64,000 nucleotides of DNA from Bacteroidota bacterium (GCA_023432805.1 JAEYUG010000036.1:42941-106940), one strand, 5' to 3'. Counted from the first letter of the stretch, positions 8,999-17,520 are shown. Notes: generated from the letters alone by a model not told the origin. Translations and numbers: made by a program.

Positions 8999-9516
8999 GC
9001 CGGTTCCTCCTCAAGCCACGGTTGCACCCTGCGAACCAGTTCCTCGCTCGTCGTGTGGGGAGCGACATCATCGTCAAAGAGCACCACGGGCGCGATGCCG
9101 CATGAGCCGACGCAGCGTGCACTCTCAAGCGAAATGCGCCCACCCTCCGAGGTCTCGCCCATCTTGCACCCGCATACATGCTCGGCGTCGGTCTGCAATT
9201 GTCCTGCGCCTCGCACATAGCAGGCCGTCCCCATGCAGATCGTCACGCGATGCCGTCCCTTGGGCTTCAGGGAGAAGAAGTTGTAGAACGTGGCGACGCC
9301 GTACACGCGACTCGGGGGCAGTTTCAGATTCTTGGCGATGTAGATCAGCAGATCCCTCGACAGAAATCCGAACAACTCCTGCGCGGTGTGCAGAATTTCA
9401 ATGAGTGCATCCCCCCGGTACTGATGCCGGGCGATGGCGCGGTCCAGATACTTGAATCGATTGTCGCCGCTCTTGTGGTCGCCCTGGTGGACGGTCGCGG
9501 CTTCGGATGCGGGCAT
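8995..9516 (-). CDS. hoxE: Hydrogenase diaphorase subunit HoxE (NuoE-like, [2Fe-2S])
   Basis: 173 residues, first gene of the operon. The thioredoxin-like fold has the four cluster cysteines in ICMGTACYVRG and ARCVGSCG; the upstream helical part (LIEILHTAQELFGFLS) is typical of NuoE. Presence of HoxE makes this the five-subunit HoxEFUYH type known from cyanobacteria and some other bacteria rather than the HoxFUYH form without HoxE. No good Shine-Dalgarno is seen upstream, but no better start exists. Confidence 0.93.
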   Translation of the reverse strand: MPASEAATVHQGDHKSGDNRFKYLDRAIARHQYRGDALIEILHTAQELFGFLSRDLLIYIAKNLKLPPSRVYGVATFYNFFSLKPKGRHRVTICMGTACYVRGAGQLQTDAEHVCGCKMGETSEGGRISLESARCVGSCGIAPVVLFDDDVAPHTTSEELVRRVQPWLEEEPA

Positions 9517-9533
9517 GGCGGGTGACGGATGGT

Positions 9534-9590
9534 GAGAAAAAATTCTCGATTCGCTATCGGAATTTACGACCTTGTACCCCTATTTACAAC
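9534..9590 (-). promoter_or_regulatory. Promoter and possible operator of the hox operon
   Basis: On the minus strand a -35-like TTGTAA (9584-9589) and a -10-like TAAATT (9561-9566) are separated by exactly 17 bp. The motif G-T-(T/C)-G-TAAAT occurs twice, 20 bp apart, so each promoter box sits in one copy: two sites on the same helix face. Just downstream of the expected transcription start lies a perfect inverted repeat GAGAA-4 nt-TTCTC (9534-9547). The -35 box overlaps the stop codon of the upstream gene. Regulator unknown. Confidence 0.55.
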
Positions 9591-11341
9591 AGATGCAGGA
9601 TGGGAAGCAGGGGATCGGCACCACCAGCGCTGACCGGAATCATCGTGGGTGCGTCGGCCACGGCACGCCGAACCGCAACGCGCACCGCATCCGGGTCGAG
9701 GAAGCCGGGCACGACGCCTGCAGGCTCCCCGCTGCTGTAGTCGATGCGCCAGACGCAGCTGGGACGCGCCAGCGTACGCCCCGAGAGCGTGTCTAGGCCT
9801 GTCAGACGCGCGGCCAGCCGGAGCGCGCGGTTGGCAGCGACGGGGATGCGCGAGAGCAGGGGATTCGCCGTGGCGAAGGTCCGCACATCCGCATACGAAC
9901 GGGCGATCGAGGCCACCTGTGGTGCGAAGGCACGCAGCATCCACAATTGCGGCTCCTGACGCCATCGGCGGCGCTCCGCGATGCGGGAGATGAGCGCGGT
10001 GTAGCGCAGGTCGTAGTAGGGACTCACAAAACGGCACCAGCGGCTCTGCAGCAGCGCCAGATCCACATGATGCGCGGGCATCAGATGCTCTGCATTGAAG
10101 GTGTCGGCCGCGCAGACGGGACTCGCAAAAACCGCCGGCTCAGGCAGCAGAGAGCGGAGGACCTCCTCGGCCATTGCAGCCAACCGCTTCCCATCATGGG
10201 CGAGGTGCAGCACCGAATGCTGCACGAGCATGTCGCGGGTCTGACGAAAAAGATCCTCCTTCGAACGAATGCGATTCGCCGTGTTGCGCAGAAACCAGCG
10301 GCCCTCGATCCACGTGTGCGCGCCGTCGATCATCACATCTCCGAGTCGCGCGTAGTCGGGGTACGCCCACATCATGTGGTAGCTGGCGAAGCTGACCATA
10401 CCGTTCGTGGCGCGTGTGTACTCGCGTGCGTGCGTGAGGGGAAGCGCGGTCGGGAACACAACCTCCCTGTGGGGAAGCGTCAGTGCGGCGGCAACCTCGC
10501 GGGCAATGATCGCGTCGTTGCCCGGCGCGCTGAACTGTGTGGCCAGGGTGACCGGATGTCCCCCAGCATGCGCTGCCGCTGCGATCACGCGTGAATCGAG
10601 TCCCCCAGACAACGTCACGACGAGACACTCGCCGGCACGTCGGGTGATGGACTCCATCGCCGTGGCGAATGCCCCGGTCGTGTCGTGCTCGATGCCCGGA
10701 TACTCCTCCGGTGCGATCACGATCTCATGGTAGCGTCGCTCTGAGGTTTGGATGCTCCCGCCATGCTCCCAGATGTCCACAACACGTGCTCGCCCGACAC
10801 GCCGGATTCCCTGTACCAGCGTGCTCCCATCGAGGATTTTGCCGAAGGTGAGGAACTGTGCAACGCCTTCTTCGAAGAAGGCATCATCCGGGATGCGCAG
10901 GATGGATCGAATGAAGGGGATGGAGGTCGAAACGAGCATGCTCCCGTTCCGTTCACCATGGTATATGGGCAGGGTCCCCCACGGATCCGTGATGACCCGC
11001 GCCCTCCTGCGGAAGCCGTCTGCGCCGACTGCGAGGAACATGCCGTTGGCAGCTCGGAGCACCTGCGTATCCTCGAGATCAAGCATGGCATCGGGAGCAT
11101 GCTCCAGGCTGCTTTCTTCGAAGAGAAAACCGTCGAAGATTCCCCCGGTCGTTTCGTCTCTGCTCATGCTCCAGTGAGAACGCGGAGCGGCGGCATCGGG
11201 ATGCACGCATCCAACAGTCACAATGCCTTCCTTCAGTGGGAGGATGCTGTGCGGTGTTCCATCATCGGACAGCGCCTGGCGCAGACGGTTGTGGAGCGCC
11301 GGATCCGGAGAGAAGAGGAGCAGGGGACCAGGGGGCAGCAT
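9584..11341 (-). CDS. Asparagine-synthase-like ATP-pyrophosphatase protein lacking the glutaminase Cys
   Basis: 585 residues. Residues 245-250 are SGGLDS, the PP-loop of the asparagine synthetase B synthetase domain, followed by a long helical C-terminal region with the matching substrate-side stretch (VMIDGAHTWIEG, FVSPYYDLRYTALISRI). The N-terminal ~200 residues keep the look of a class-II glutamine amidotransferase fold (ITDPWGTLPIYHG, FLTFGKILDGSTLVQGIRRV), but the protein starts MLPPG, so the essential Cys at position 2 is missing. It may use ammonia or perform another adenylation-dependent amidation, as AsnB-like proteins do in glycan or peptide modification. It is not next to an obvious pathway. 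The last codon overlaps the hox promoter. Confidence 0.75.
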   Translation of the reverse strand: MLPPGPLLLFSPDPALHNRLRQALSDDGTPHSILPLKEGIVTVGCVHPDAAAPRSHWSMSRDETTGGIFDGFLFEESSLEHAPDAMLDLEDTQVLRAANGMFLAVGADGFRRRARVITDPWGTLPIYHGERNGSMLVSTSIPFIRSILRIPDDAFFEEGVAQFLTFGKILDGSTLVQGIRRVGRARVVDIWEHGGSIQTSERRYHEIVIAPEEYPGIEHDTTGAFATAMESITRRAGECLVVTLSGGLDSRVIAAAAHAGGHPVTLATQFSAPGNDAIIAREVAAALTLPHREVVFPTALPLTHAREYTRATNGMVSFASYHMMWAYPDYARLGDVMIDGAHTWIEGRWFLRNTANRIRSKEDLFRQTRDMLVQHSVLHLAHDGKRLAAMAEEVLRSLLPEPAVFASPVCAADTFNAEHLMPAHHVDLALLQSRWCRFVSPYYDLRYTALISRIAERRRWRQEPQLWMLRAFAPQVASIARSYADVRTFATANPLLSRIPVAANRALRLAARLTGLDTLSGRTLARPSCVWRIDYSSGEPAGVVPGFLDPDAVRVAVRRAVADAPTMIPVSAGGADPLLPILHLL

Positions 11342-11515
11342 CTGTACGGGCGGTGGTGGCGTTCGTGGCGTTTGGTCTGCGTCGCGCGGGCGTACCGCGC
11401 AGGTGACGGCATATGGCGAATATACGAGGAGCGAATCTTCTTCAGCGATTTTTCGTATTTTTCATGTTTGATGTCGTTTCGTATCCCACCATTTCCCATT
11501 CTAGCAGGAGCTTCC

Positions 11516-13711
11516 ATGCGCCTGAGTACCGGATCACGTATCATCCGCGTTGTCTCCCTTCTTGCACTCGTCGTTTTCATCGGTTGTGGTTCAGGCCGTG
11601 ATGCAACGTCGCAGCAGGATGCCCGTTTCAACTATGAAGTAGCAAAAAAACTCGCACTAGACACGGTCAAGGCCGGCCGTTTCGACGGAGGTCGGATGTG
11701 GACCTTCGACTATCCCCCGCTCGAGTGGTTCAAAGAGGCCTATGGGTTCACCCCGGATCAGGCATGGCTCGATGACGTGCGCATGTCGGCGATCCGCTTT
11801 GCCAATTACTGCTCGTCGTCGTTCGTCAGCGCAGACGGGCTCGTGATGACCAATCACCACTGCGCACGCGAGAGCGTTGACAACATCAATCAGCCCGGCG
11901 AGAATCTGAACGAGACCGGTTTCTATGCGAAGACGCTCGAGGAGGAACGCAAGGTTCCCGGACTCTACGTCGACCAGCTCGTCGAGATCCGCGATGTCAC
12001 CGCCGAGGTGATCGCGGCGATGGACAAGGCGCCCACGGACGCCGAGAAGCTGACGGCGCGCGACGCGGCCACCAAGGAGATCGAAGAGAAGGCGGGTGCA
12101 GACTCAAAGCTGCAGGCCGACGTCATCACATTCTACAACGGCGGCAAGTACTCGCTCTACCTCTACAAGCGCTACAATGACGTGCGCGCCGTGTTCGTGC
12201 CGGAAATGAAGCTCGGCTTCTTCGGCGGTGATTACGACAACTTCACGTATCCCCGCTACACCTACGACTGCTCGTTCTTCCGCGTCTACGACGAGGATGG
12301 CACCCCGCTCAAGACCAAGCACTACTACAAGTGGAGCAAAGCCGGTGCGAAGGAAGGCGAGCCCGTGTTCGTCGTCGGCAATCCCGGCAGCACGAATCGC
12401 CTCAACACCACCGAACAGCTCGAGTACAATCGTGACATCCAGTACCCCTACGTGGCCGGACTCCTCAACGACCGCGTTGAAGTGCTGACCACCTATGCCG
12501 AGCAGCATCCCGAGAAGCGGGAGGCGATGATCACGGAGGTGTTCTCGATGGCCAACAGCCAGAAGGCGTACAACGGGCAACTCTCCGGTCTTCGCGATGA
12601 CAACCTCATGCAACGCCGCCGCGCCTTCGACCGCTCTTTCAAGGCAGCTGTGCTGGCACGTCCCGACCTGGCGAAGAAGTACGGACACGTGTGGGACGAA
12701 ATCGCCGACACTCGCATGAAGATGCGTGAAGTCTCCCCCGACCTCATGGCGCTGCGCAGCGGCGGACTCGGGACCAGCGAGTTTCTGTCGAAGGCCGCAG
12801 CGCTCGCGCGCTACGTCCATGAAATGGCGAAGCCCGAGGCGGATCGTGCGAAGGCCTATCAGGGCAAGACCGCCGATCTGACGAAACGCGCGCTCGGCAA
12901 GTACAGCAAGCCGGATCCGCTCATGGAGGAGCTGACGCTCACGCGCCAGCTGGCCACGATGAAGCGCTGGCTCGGTGAATCCGATCCCATTGTGAAGATC
13001 GCGCTCAAGGGTCAGTCCTGTGATCAGGCCGCCCGTCGACTGTTGTCGGAAACGTCGCTGAAGGATTCGCTCGTGCTCGCACAGCTCGTCGAGGGACTCC
13101 CCGCGTCGATCGAACAGAGCAACGACCCTTTCATCGCAATGGCCCGTCTGATGATCCCGCGCACCGACGCCGCACAGAAGATCTCGCGTGAATTCGCGGC
13201 ACGTGATCAGGTCAATGAGGGACTCCTCGGCCGCGCGCTGTTCGACGTGTACGGCACGGCGATCCCGCCCGATGCGACATTCACCCTGCGCATTGCCGAC
13301 GGTGTCGTGAAGGGCTTCGAGTACAACGGAACCAAGGCTCCGTCGCACACGACCTTCTACGGCATGTACGACCGCAACGCGTCGTTCGAGGGAGAGGATT
13401 CATGGTCGTTGCCCGACAAGTGGAAGAATCCCCCCGCGGATTTCAATCTTTCGACACCCCTGAACTTCGTCTCGACTAACGACATCATCGGCGGCAACTC
13501 CGGCAGCCCGATGATCAACCGCAACAAGGAAGTCGTCGGTCTGATCTTTGACGGCAACATCGAGAGTCTGCCCGGCGACTTCATCTTCGCCGAGGATGCC
13601 AACAACCGTACCGTGTCCGTCCACTCCTCCGCCATGGTTGAGGCGCTGCGACACATTTACAAAGCAACACGCATCGCAGACGAACTCGTCAACAGCCGCC
13701 TCTCGAAGTAA
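11516..13711 (+). CDS. S46-family dipeptidyl peptidase (DPP7-like), probable lipoprotein
   Basis: 731 residues from the ATG at 11516, chosen because AGGAG precedes it by about 6 nt and a signal peptide with Cys24 follows (VVFIGC). The N-terminal half has the catalytic His region MTNHHC (~residues 111-116); the C-terminal half has GGNSGSP with nucleophile Ser662. Eighteen residues after that Ser the sequence reads FDGN: in characterised enzymes this position is Gly in DPP7 (hydrophobic P1) and Arg in DPP11 (acidic P1), so DPP7-type specificity is inferred. S46 enzymes release dipeptides from N-termini in the periplasm and serve peptide-fermenting or scavenging bacteria. It is divergent from the Asn-synthase-like gene. 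Confidence 0.93.
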   Translation: MRLSTGSRIIRVVSLLALVVFIGCGSGRDATSQQDARFNYEVAKKLALDTVKAGRFDGGRMWTFDYPPLEWFKEAYGFTPDQAWLDDVRMSAIRFANYCSSSFVSADGLVMTNHHCARESVDNINQPGENLNETGFYAKTLEEERKVPGLYVDQLVEIRDVTAEVIAAMDKAPTDAEKLTARDAATKEIEEKAGADSKLQADVITFYNGGKYSLYLYKRYNDVRAVFVPEMKLGFFGGDYDNFTYPRYTYDCSFFRVYDEDGTPLKTKHYYKWSKAGAKEGEPVFVVGNPGSTNRLNTTEQLEYNRDIQYPYVAGLLNDRVEVLTTYAEQHPEKREAMITEVFSMANSQKAYNGQLSGLRDDNLMQRRRAFDRSFKAAVLARPDLAKKYGHVWDEIADTRMKMREVSPDLMALRSGGLGTSEFLSKAAALARYVHEMAKPEADRAKAYQGKTADLTKRALGKYSKPDPLMEELTLTRQLATMKRWLGESDPIVKIALKGQSCDQAARRLLSETSLKDSLVLAQLVEGLPASIEQSNDPFIAMARLMIPRTDAAQKISREFAARDQVNEGLLGRALFDVYGTAIPPDATFTLRIADGVVKGFEYNGTKAPSHTTFYGMYDRNASFEGEDSWSLPDKWKNPPADFNLSTPLNFVSTNDIIGGNSGSPMINRNKEVVGLIFDGNIESLPGDFIFAEDANNRTVSVHSSAMVEALRHIYKATRIADELVNSRLSK

Positions 13712-13736
13712 CCCTCTGCAGAGGCAGAAACGCACA

Positions 13737-13761
13737 CGAGCCCCGGCAATGCCGGGGCTCG
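13737..13761. terminator. Bidirectional terminator hairpin between S46 peptidase and hemerythrin genes
   Basis: A perfect 11-bp GC-rich stem (CGAGCCCCGGC / GCCGGGGCTCG) with a 3-nt AAT loop sits between the convergent stops. The T tail is weak on both sides (TTGC on the plus strand). Confidence 0.65.
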
Positions 13762-13796
13762 TTGCATGATGGGGGAATCGAGTGCACTGGAACGCA

Positions 13797-14348
13797 TCAA
13801 CGTGTCGGCACGTCCCGTCTCAATATCTGCTGCTCTGCAGGGAAGCCGTCGGGATCATGTCCGGCACGAGTCATCGCCCGCCGTGCGGGTTCATACGCGT
13901 CTGCACTGTTCATGTACGGGGAGAGTGGAGGCATGGGGATGGCCATGAGTTCATCCATCAACGTGGAGACAGCCTCGGCAGACAGACTGCGCACCTCTGC
14001 GTATAATCCCGAATCGCCTTCTTCGAGCGGATTGTGCGCGGTCAGTATTCCACGCAACGAAGCAATTGCAAACGGTGTCGGAGGCAGCACGAGCAACGTG
14101 CCGATCGCTCCGTGATCCAGACGGATCTGACGTTCCTGCTCGAAGTGTGGATCCTGGCCGAGGGAGGCACGTAGCGCACGGATGGCCGGGATCAGGATAC
14201 GCTCCTCCATCGAAATGTGTCGAAGAAGTCCCTTGCGAAATTCCGTGTAGAGGTCCATGTCCACATTGGCAATATCAGCGACTGCGCGATCGAGAAGGCC
14301 CTCGAGTCTGCGATGGTCCTCTTCGAGCCAGGTCTCGACGGGATGCAT
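13797..14348 (-). CDS. Hemerythrin HHE-domain protein
   Basis: 183 residues beginning MHPVETWLEEDHRRLEGLL; AGGAGG lies 7 nt before this ATG. The four-helix-bundle pattern of HHE proteins is present: DHRRLEGLLDRA (His in helix 1), FRKGLLRHISMEERILIPAI (H and E ligands in helix 2), then RLDHGAIGTLL (His-Gly in helix 3) and a later LTAHNPLEEGDSGLY (H and E in helix 4). Such proteins bind O2, NO or act in di-iron redox sensing. The last ~45 residues are a less conserved tail. Function here is not determined by context. Confidence 0.82.
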   Translation of the reverse strand: MHPVETWLEEDHRRLEGLLDRAVADIANVDMDLYTEFRKGLLRHISMEERILIPAIRALRASLGQDPHFEQERQIRLDHGAIGTLLVLPPTPFAIASLRGILTAHNPLEEGDSGLYAEVRSLSAEAVSTLMDELMAIPMPPLSPYMNSADAYEPARRAMTRAGHDPDGFPAEQQILRRDVPTR

Positions 14349-14370
14349 GGCGTTTCCTCCTGTTGATAAT

Positions 14371-14393
14371 GAAAAAGCCCCGTGACCGGGGCT
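14371..14393 (-). terminator. Intrinsic terminator behind tRNA-Val
   Basis: On the minus strand directly after the tRNA, a 7-bp stem AGCCCCG / CGGGGCT with a 4-nt loop (GTCA) is followed by TTTTTC. It lies in the leader of the hemerythrin gene, which therefore probably has its own promoter or depends on readthrough. Confidence 0.8.
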
Positions 14394-14396
14394 GTG

Positions 14397-14471
14397 TGGA
14401 CGTTGCGGGATTTGAACCTGCGACCTCACGCGTGTGAAGCGTGCGCTCTAGACCAGCTGAGCTAAACGTCC
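14397..14471 (-). tRNA. tRNA-Val (anticodon CAC)
   Basis: The minus-strand sequence folds into a full cloverleaf: acceptor GGACGTT/AACGTCC, D stem GCTC/GAGC, anticodon stem CACGC/GCGTG with loop TTCACAC (anticodon CAC), five-base variable region and T arm GCAGG-TTCAAAT-CCCGC. The discriminator is A and the CCA end is not encoded. Confidence 0.95.
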
Positions 14472-14483
14472 AAATGGATTACC

Positions 14484-14512
14484 AAAGTACGATGATTGGA
14501 TCCAAAAATCAA
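14484..14512 (-). promoter_or_regulatory. Promoter of tRNA-Val
   Basis: On the minus strand TTGATT (14507-14512), a 17-bp spacer and TACTTT (14484-14489, extended TACTTTGG), ending 12 bp before the tRNA 5' end. The -10 also fits the Bacteroidota TAnnTTTG box. Confidence 0.6.
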
Positions 14513-14562
14513 GTGCGCATGCGCAGGGGCACCGGCAGTCCGGTGCCCCCGTCGCGCCATGC

Positions 14563-14988
14563 TCAGAAGGGGAGATCGTCGCCCTTTTCCTCGGGAAGTG
14601 CCGGACCGTCGTAGCCGCCGGGCTCACCACCCACGCTGCCACCGCCGCCCGCTCCCTTGCTGTCGAGGAACATGAAGTCGTCGACCACGATCTCGGTCGT
14701 ATAGCGCTTGTTGCCCTCCTTGTCGTCCCAGCTGCGTGTCTGCAGCTTGCCGCCGACATACAGCTTGCTGCCCTTGTGCACATACTGGCCGATCGTCTCG
14801 GCCGCCTTGCGCCAGGCCACGCAGCGGTGCCATTCGGTACGCTCGATGAGCTGTCCGTTCTGATCCTTGTACGACTCGTTGGTCGCAAGCGAGAACGACA
14901 CGACCGGCGTCCCCTGCGGTGTGTACTTCATTTCGGGATCCTGACCCACATTGCCGATCAACATCACCTTGTTCAATCCGTACGCCAT
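14563..14988 (-). CDS. ssb: Single-stranded DNA-binding protein
   Basis: 141 residues starting MAYGLNKVMLIGNVGQDPE, the canonical OB-fold opening; AGGAGG precedes the ATG by 5 nt. The core continues with SFSLATNE, RTEWHRCVAW and GKLQTRSWDDKEGNKRYTTEIV. The C-terminal part is Gly-rich and ends in the acidic tip DDLPF that binds partner proteins (RecQ, RecO, PolIII chi and others). It binds ssDNA in replication, recombination and repair. Upstream on the minus strand a TACTTTTG box could be its -10. Confidence 0.96.
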   Translation of the reverse strand: MAYGLNKVMLIGNVGQDPEMKYTPQGTPVVSFSLATNESYKDQNGQLIERTEWHRCVAWRKAAETIGQYVHKGSKLYVGGKLQTRSWDDKEGNKRYTTEIVVDDFMFLDSKGAGGGGSVGGEPGGYDGPALPEEKGDDLPF

Positions 14989-15014
14989 AAAGCCTCCTCG
15001 TGTGTAAGTGTGTG

Positions 15015-15998
15015 TTACTGTGTACAAGACAAAAGTATGACGGAAGTCGTGGTCAGAAGCAGCACATTTCCATCGGATTCTGCAACATTCCGGAATTCTG
15101 CCACCGGCGAGGCGAAAAAGATGTCGCGCACGGTGCGCGCGGCTTCCAGTCTGCCGTCGATACTCCAGGCGTGCAGCGCATCCCTGGTCACGATCCACCC
15201 CCGATTCCCGCGCAGCGATATCCCGCGCGCACCATGCAGGATTCCCTCCCCGAACGTGAAGCGCCAGGCACCGAACGCATCGAAGACCACCACGCGCGAT
15301 TCCTCGAGCACGTAGACGTTGTCGGCATCGTCGAGCACCATGGCCACAGGTCGGACCAGACGCCCCGCTCCCGCATCGACACCACCGAAGCGATGCTCGA
15401 TCGTGGCGAATCCGCTGGAGGTCACCACACGCGCATTCTCTCCGTCGAGGATGTAGAGCGTGCCCTGTCTGGCCGCCGCCACGTCGAGCGGCTCACCGAA
15501 GCTCTGGGTGGGATCCGGCGTATCGCGCGTACTGAAGGTGCCGAGCGCATGCATGTCGCGGTCGAGCCGCACGATGCGGTTGTTGCCCCGATCTGCGACA
15601 TACACCGTGAGGCCCATCCGGGCATCGATCCCGCCAGGCTGATCGAACTGCTCGAGCGCCCACCCCTGTCCACCGGTCGAGCGGATCTCGGTGCCATCGA
15701 TGCGAAACTTGTGCAGCGTATGCCTGCTGCCGTCTGTCACGTACACGTCGCCGAAGGCGTCCATCGCCACATCATGCGCCGACGCGAAGGCTCCGAAGCG
15801 GTAGTTCTCCACCAGCCTGCAGGCTCCGCCATTGTCGCGAGGAATAGAAGGAGGGAGGATCGGCGCGGGAGGCGAGACGAGGCGTGCCGTCGACCCCGGC
15901 ATCGTGGGGGAAGCGTCCTTCGCCGCATGCATGCCGGTCTGCGCACGCGTACTCGAAGAAGCGGTCAACAGCATGACGACCGCACAGCATGTGGACAT
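15015..15998 (-). CDS. Secreted NHL-repeat beta-propeller protein
   Basis: 327 residues from ATG at 15998, where a signal peptide-like start (MSTCCAVVMLLTASSSTRAQ) appears; there is no clear Shine-Dalgarno so the start is uncertain. NHL-type blades are recognisable: AHDVAMDAFGDVYVTDGSRHTLHKF, QPGGIDARMGLTVYVADRGNNRIVRLD, EPLDVAAARQGTLYILDGENARVV, RPVAMVLDDADNVYVLEESRVVVF and GISLRGNRGWIVTRDALHAW, giving about five to six blades. It ends with a hydrophobic strand and Cys near the terminus (VILLSCTQ). Propellers of this type bind ligands or partner proteins; no enzymatic residues are evident. It follows the lipoprotein and tonB genes on the same strand. Confidence 0.72.
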   Translation of the reverse strand: MSTCCAVVMLLTASSSTRAQTGMHAAKDASPTMPGSTARLVSPPAPILPPSIPRDNGGACRLVENYRFGAFASAHDVAMDAFGDVYVTDGSRHTLHKFRIDGTEIRSTGGQGWALEQFDQPGGIDARMGLTVYVADRGNNRIVRLDRDMHALGTFSTRDTPDPTQSFGEPLDVAAARQGTLYILDGENARVVTSSGFATIEHRFGGVDAGAGRLVRPVAMVLDDADNVYVLEESRVVVFDAFGAWRFTFGEGILHGARGISLRGNRGWIVTRDALHAWSIDGRLEAARTVRDIFFASPVAEFRNVAESDGNVLLLTTTSVILLSCTQ

Positions 15999-16050
15999 GA
16001 AATGGAACGCGCCCGGCAGGATGCCGAGCGCGCACAGACGGAAGGGGACC

Positions 16051-16542
16051 TTATTTGCCGGGAGCGACGGTGACGACAACCGGTGCACTGACGACCTCAT
16101 TGCGGATGCCCTCGGTGGTCTGGAAGGCGAGCTTCACGAGCACCTTCGGATATCGTGCGGGATCAAAGCCCGGCAAGTCGAGCGGTGTGACGACCTTGAA
16201 GTCGCGAGATTGCTTCGGAAACATCTGCGCCGTCGACGTCGAGCCGTAGGAGTCGGGAATGATCGGACGGAAGCGCACAAGCGCCTTCTCGTCGGCGGCG
16301 TTGTACAGCGTGCCTTCGAGGAAGGCAATGTTCTGACCGCGCTCGGTGCGATTGATGATGTTCACTGTGATGTCTGCGGAAACAGTGTAATCCTGCCCCT
16401 GCTTCTGAAGTGTCACAGTTGTTGGACCAAAGCCGAACGACATTTCGGCAAGAGGTGCGTCCTTCGAGCAGCCTGCCACAATCAGAAGAAGGGCGGGGAG
16501 CACGAACAGCGGCATGCGAGCTTTCATTGATCTCGTTGTCAT
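16051..16542 (-). CDS. Small lipoprotein of unknown function
   Basis: 163 residues with a lipoprotein signal (MPLFVLPALLLIVAGC; lipobox VAGC, mature Cys25 from this start). An in-frame ATG at 16527 is an equally good start. The mature part looks like a single LEA/Ig-like beta-sandwich (TVSADITVNIINRTERGQNIAFLEGTLYN) and ends with strand-rich sequence. It lies 22 bp downstream of tonB, so co-transcription is likely. No function can be assigned. Confidence 0.65.
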   Translation of the reverse strand: MTTRSMKARMPLFVLPALLLIVAGCSKDAPLAEMSFGFGPTTVTLQKQGQDYTVSADITVNIINRTERGQNIAFLEGTLYNAADEKALVRFRPIIPDSYGSTSTAQMFPKQSRDFKVVTPLDLPGFDPARYPKVLVKLAFQTTEGIRNEVVSAPVVVTVAPGK

Positions 16543-16564
16543 CGGTGCGTGTTGGGACTCGGCG

Positions 16565-17221
16565 TTATTTCAGGCGGAAACGAACTGGGACGGACACTTT
16601 CACGTTCACGGGCTTCCCGCGCTGCATGCCGGGCGTGAACTTGACCTTCTTCACGGCGTCGATGGCTGCTTCATCGCATCCGCCACCGATGCCGCGCAGA
16701 ATCTCGGCACGCGTCACGTTGCCATTCCTGTCGACCCATGCAAGGACGGAAACCGTCCCTTCAACACCGGCTCGAATGGCGAGATCAGGGTACACAAGGT
16801 TCGCCTTGATGGCGTCGAGTCCGCCGATGATCGTCGGCTGATCTTCCACAACTTCAAAATAGGTTTCTTCGACTTCGACCTTCTTCTCAGCCTGCTTCGG
16901 CGGTTCGGGTGGTGCCTTCACCTGCTCGGTCACGTCGACTTCGCTGGTGATGTCCACATCGTCCATCGCATCGGCGTTCGGTGCTTCGATGAGTACGGGC
17001 GGACGCGGCGGCGGGGGCGGACGATTCTCCTGGCGCGTGTGGTCGATGTCTTCGACCTTGACTACTTCCTGCTGCGCGGAAACGACGAGCTGCTCCTGTT
17101 CGAGCGACGGGAAAAACTTGAATGCCGAGATGACGAGGAGCAATGCAAGGAGAAGGGACATTTCGAAGTACCTTCTGGACTTGCCTCGGACATCGGCGGC
17201 GGGTGTTTTGCGTAAGGCCAT
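16565..17221 (-). CDS. Energy transducer TonB-family protein
   Basis: 218 residues. One N-terminal membrane helix (residues ~20-40, MSLLLALLLVISAFKFFPSL) is followed by a Pro/acid-rich periplasmic linker (PPPPPRPPVLIEAP, PPEPPKQAEKKVEVEE) and a C-terminal TonB domain (YPDLAIRAGVEGTVSVLAWVD, RGIGGGCDEAAIDAVKKVKFTPG, VNVKVSVPVRFRLK). It should couple the inner-membrane proton gradient to outer-membrane receptors. The exbB/exbD partners are not in the window. Confidence 0.9.
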   Translation of the reverse strand: MALRKTPAADVRGKSRRYFEMSLLLALLLVISAFKFFPSLEQEQLVVSAQQEVVKVEDIDHTRQENRPPPPPRPPVLIEAPNADAMDDVDITSEVDVTEQVKAPPEPPKQAEKKVEVEETYFEVVEDQPTIIGGLDAIKANLVYPDLAIRAGVEGTVSVLAWVDRNGNVTRAEILRGIGGGCDEAAIDAVKKVKFTPGMQRGKPVNVKVSVPVRFRLK

Positions 17222-17394
17222 TGTTCAGACTCCTGATCCAAAAACGTCCTTCGAATATACCGCTCCGCACGCGATATTCAAATGCGGCTGCGCAATGCGA
17301 TGCGGCAACGGGTATGCATCATGTTCACGCAGGCAACCTCGTGGATGTTCCGCCCTGAATCAAGGCAGGATGGCGGTAGCGTCTACCGTGCGAT

Positions 17395-17423
17395 TTGCAT
17401 TTTCCATCCTGGTGCCGTATGTT
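17395..17423 (+). promoter_or_regulatory. Promoter of tRNA-Leu
   Basis: TTGCAT (17395-17400), 17-bp spacer, TATGTT (17418-17423, continuing TC), 9 bp before the mature tRNA 5' end. Confidence 0.65.
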
Positions 17424-17432
17424 TCTGCTCTT

Positions 17433-17516
17433 GCCTGGATGGCGGAATTGGCAGACGCGCTACATTCAGGGTGTAGTGTCCGCAAGGGCGTGCAGGTTCG
17501 ACTCCTGTTCCAGGCA
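17433..17516 (+). tRNA. tRNA-Leu (anticodon CAG)
   Basis: An 84-nt class-II tRNA: acceptor GCCTGGA/TCCAGGC with discriminator A, anticodon stem CTACA/TGTAG with loop TTCAGGG (anticodon CAG), a long variable arm (TGTCCGCAAGGGCG) and a T arm with TTCGACT. CCA is not encoded. Confidence 0.95.
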
Positions 17517-17520
17517 CCTG

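Noticed and set aside
10748..11515. N-terminal extension of the S46 peptidase frame by 256 codons
   Set aside because: It lies antisense to the Asn-synthase-like gene and precedes a proper Shine-Dalgarno, ATG and signal peptide at 11516.
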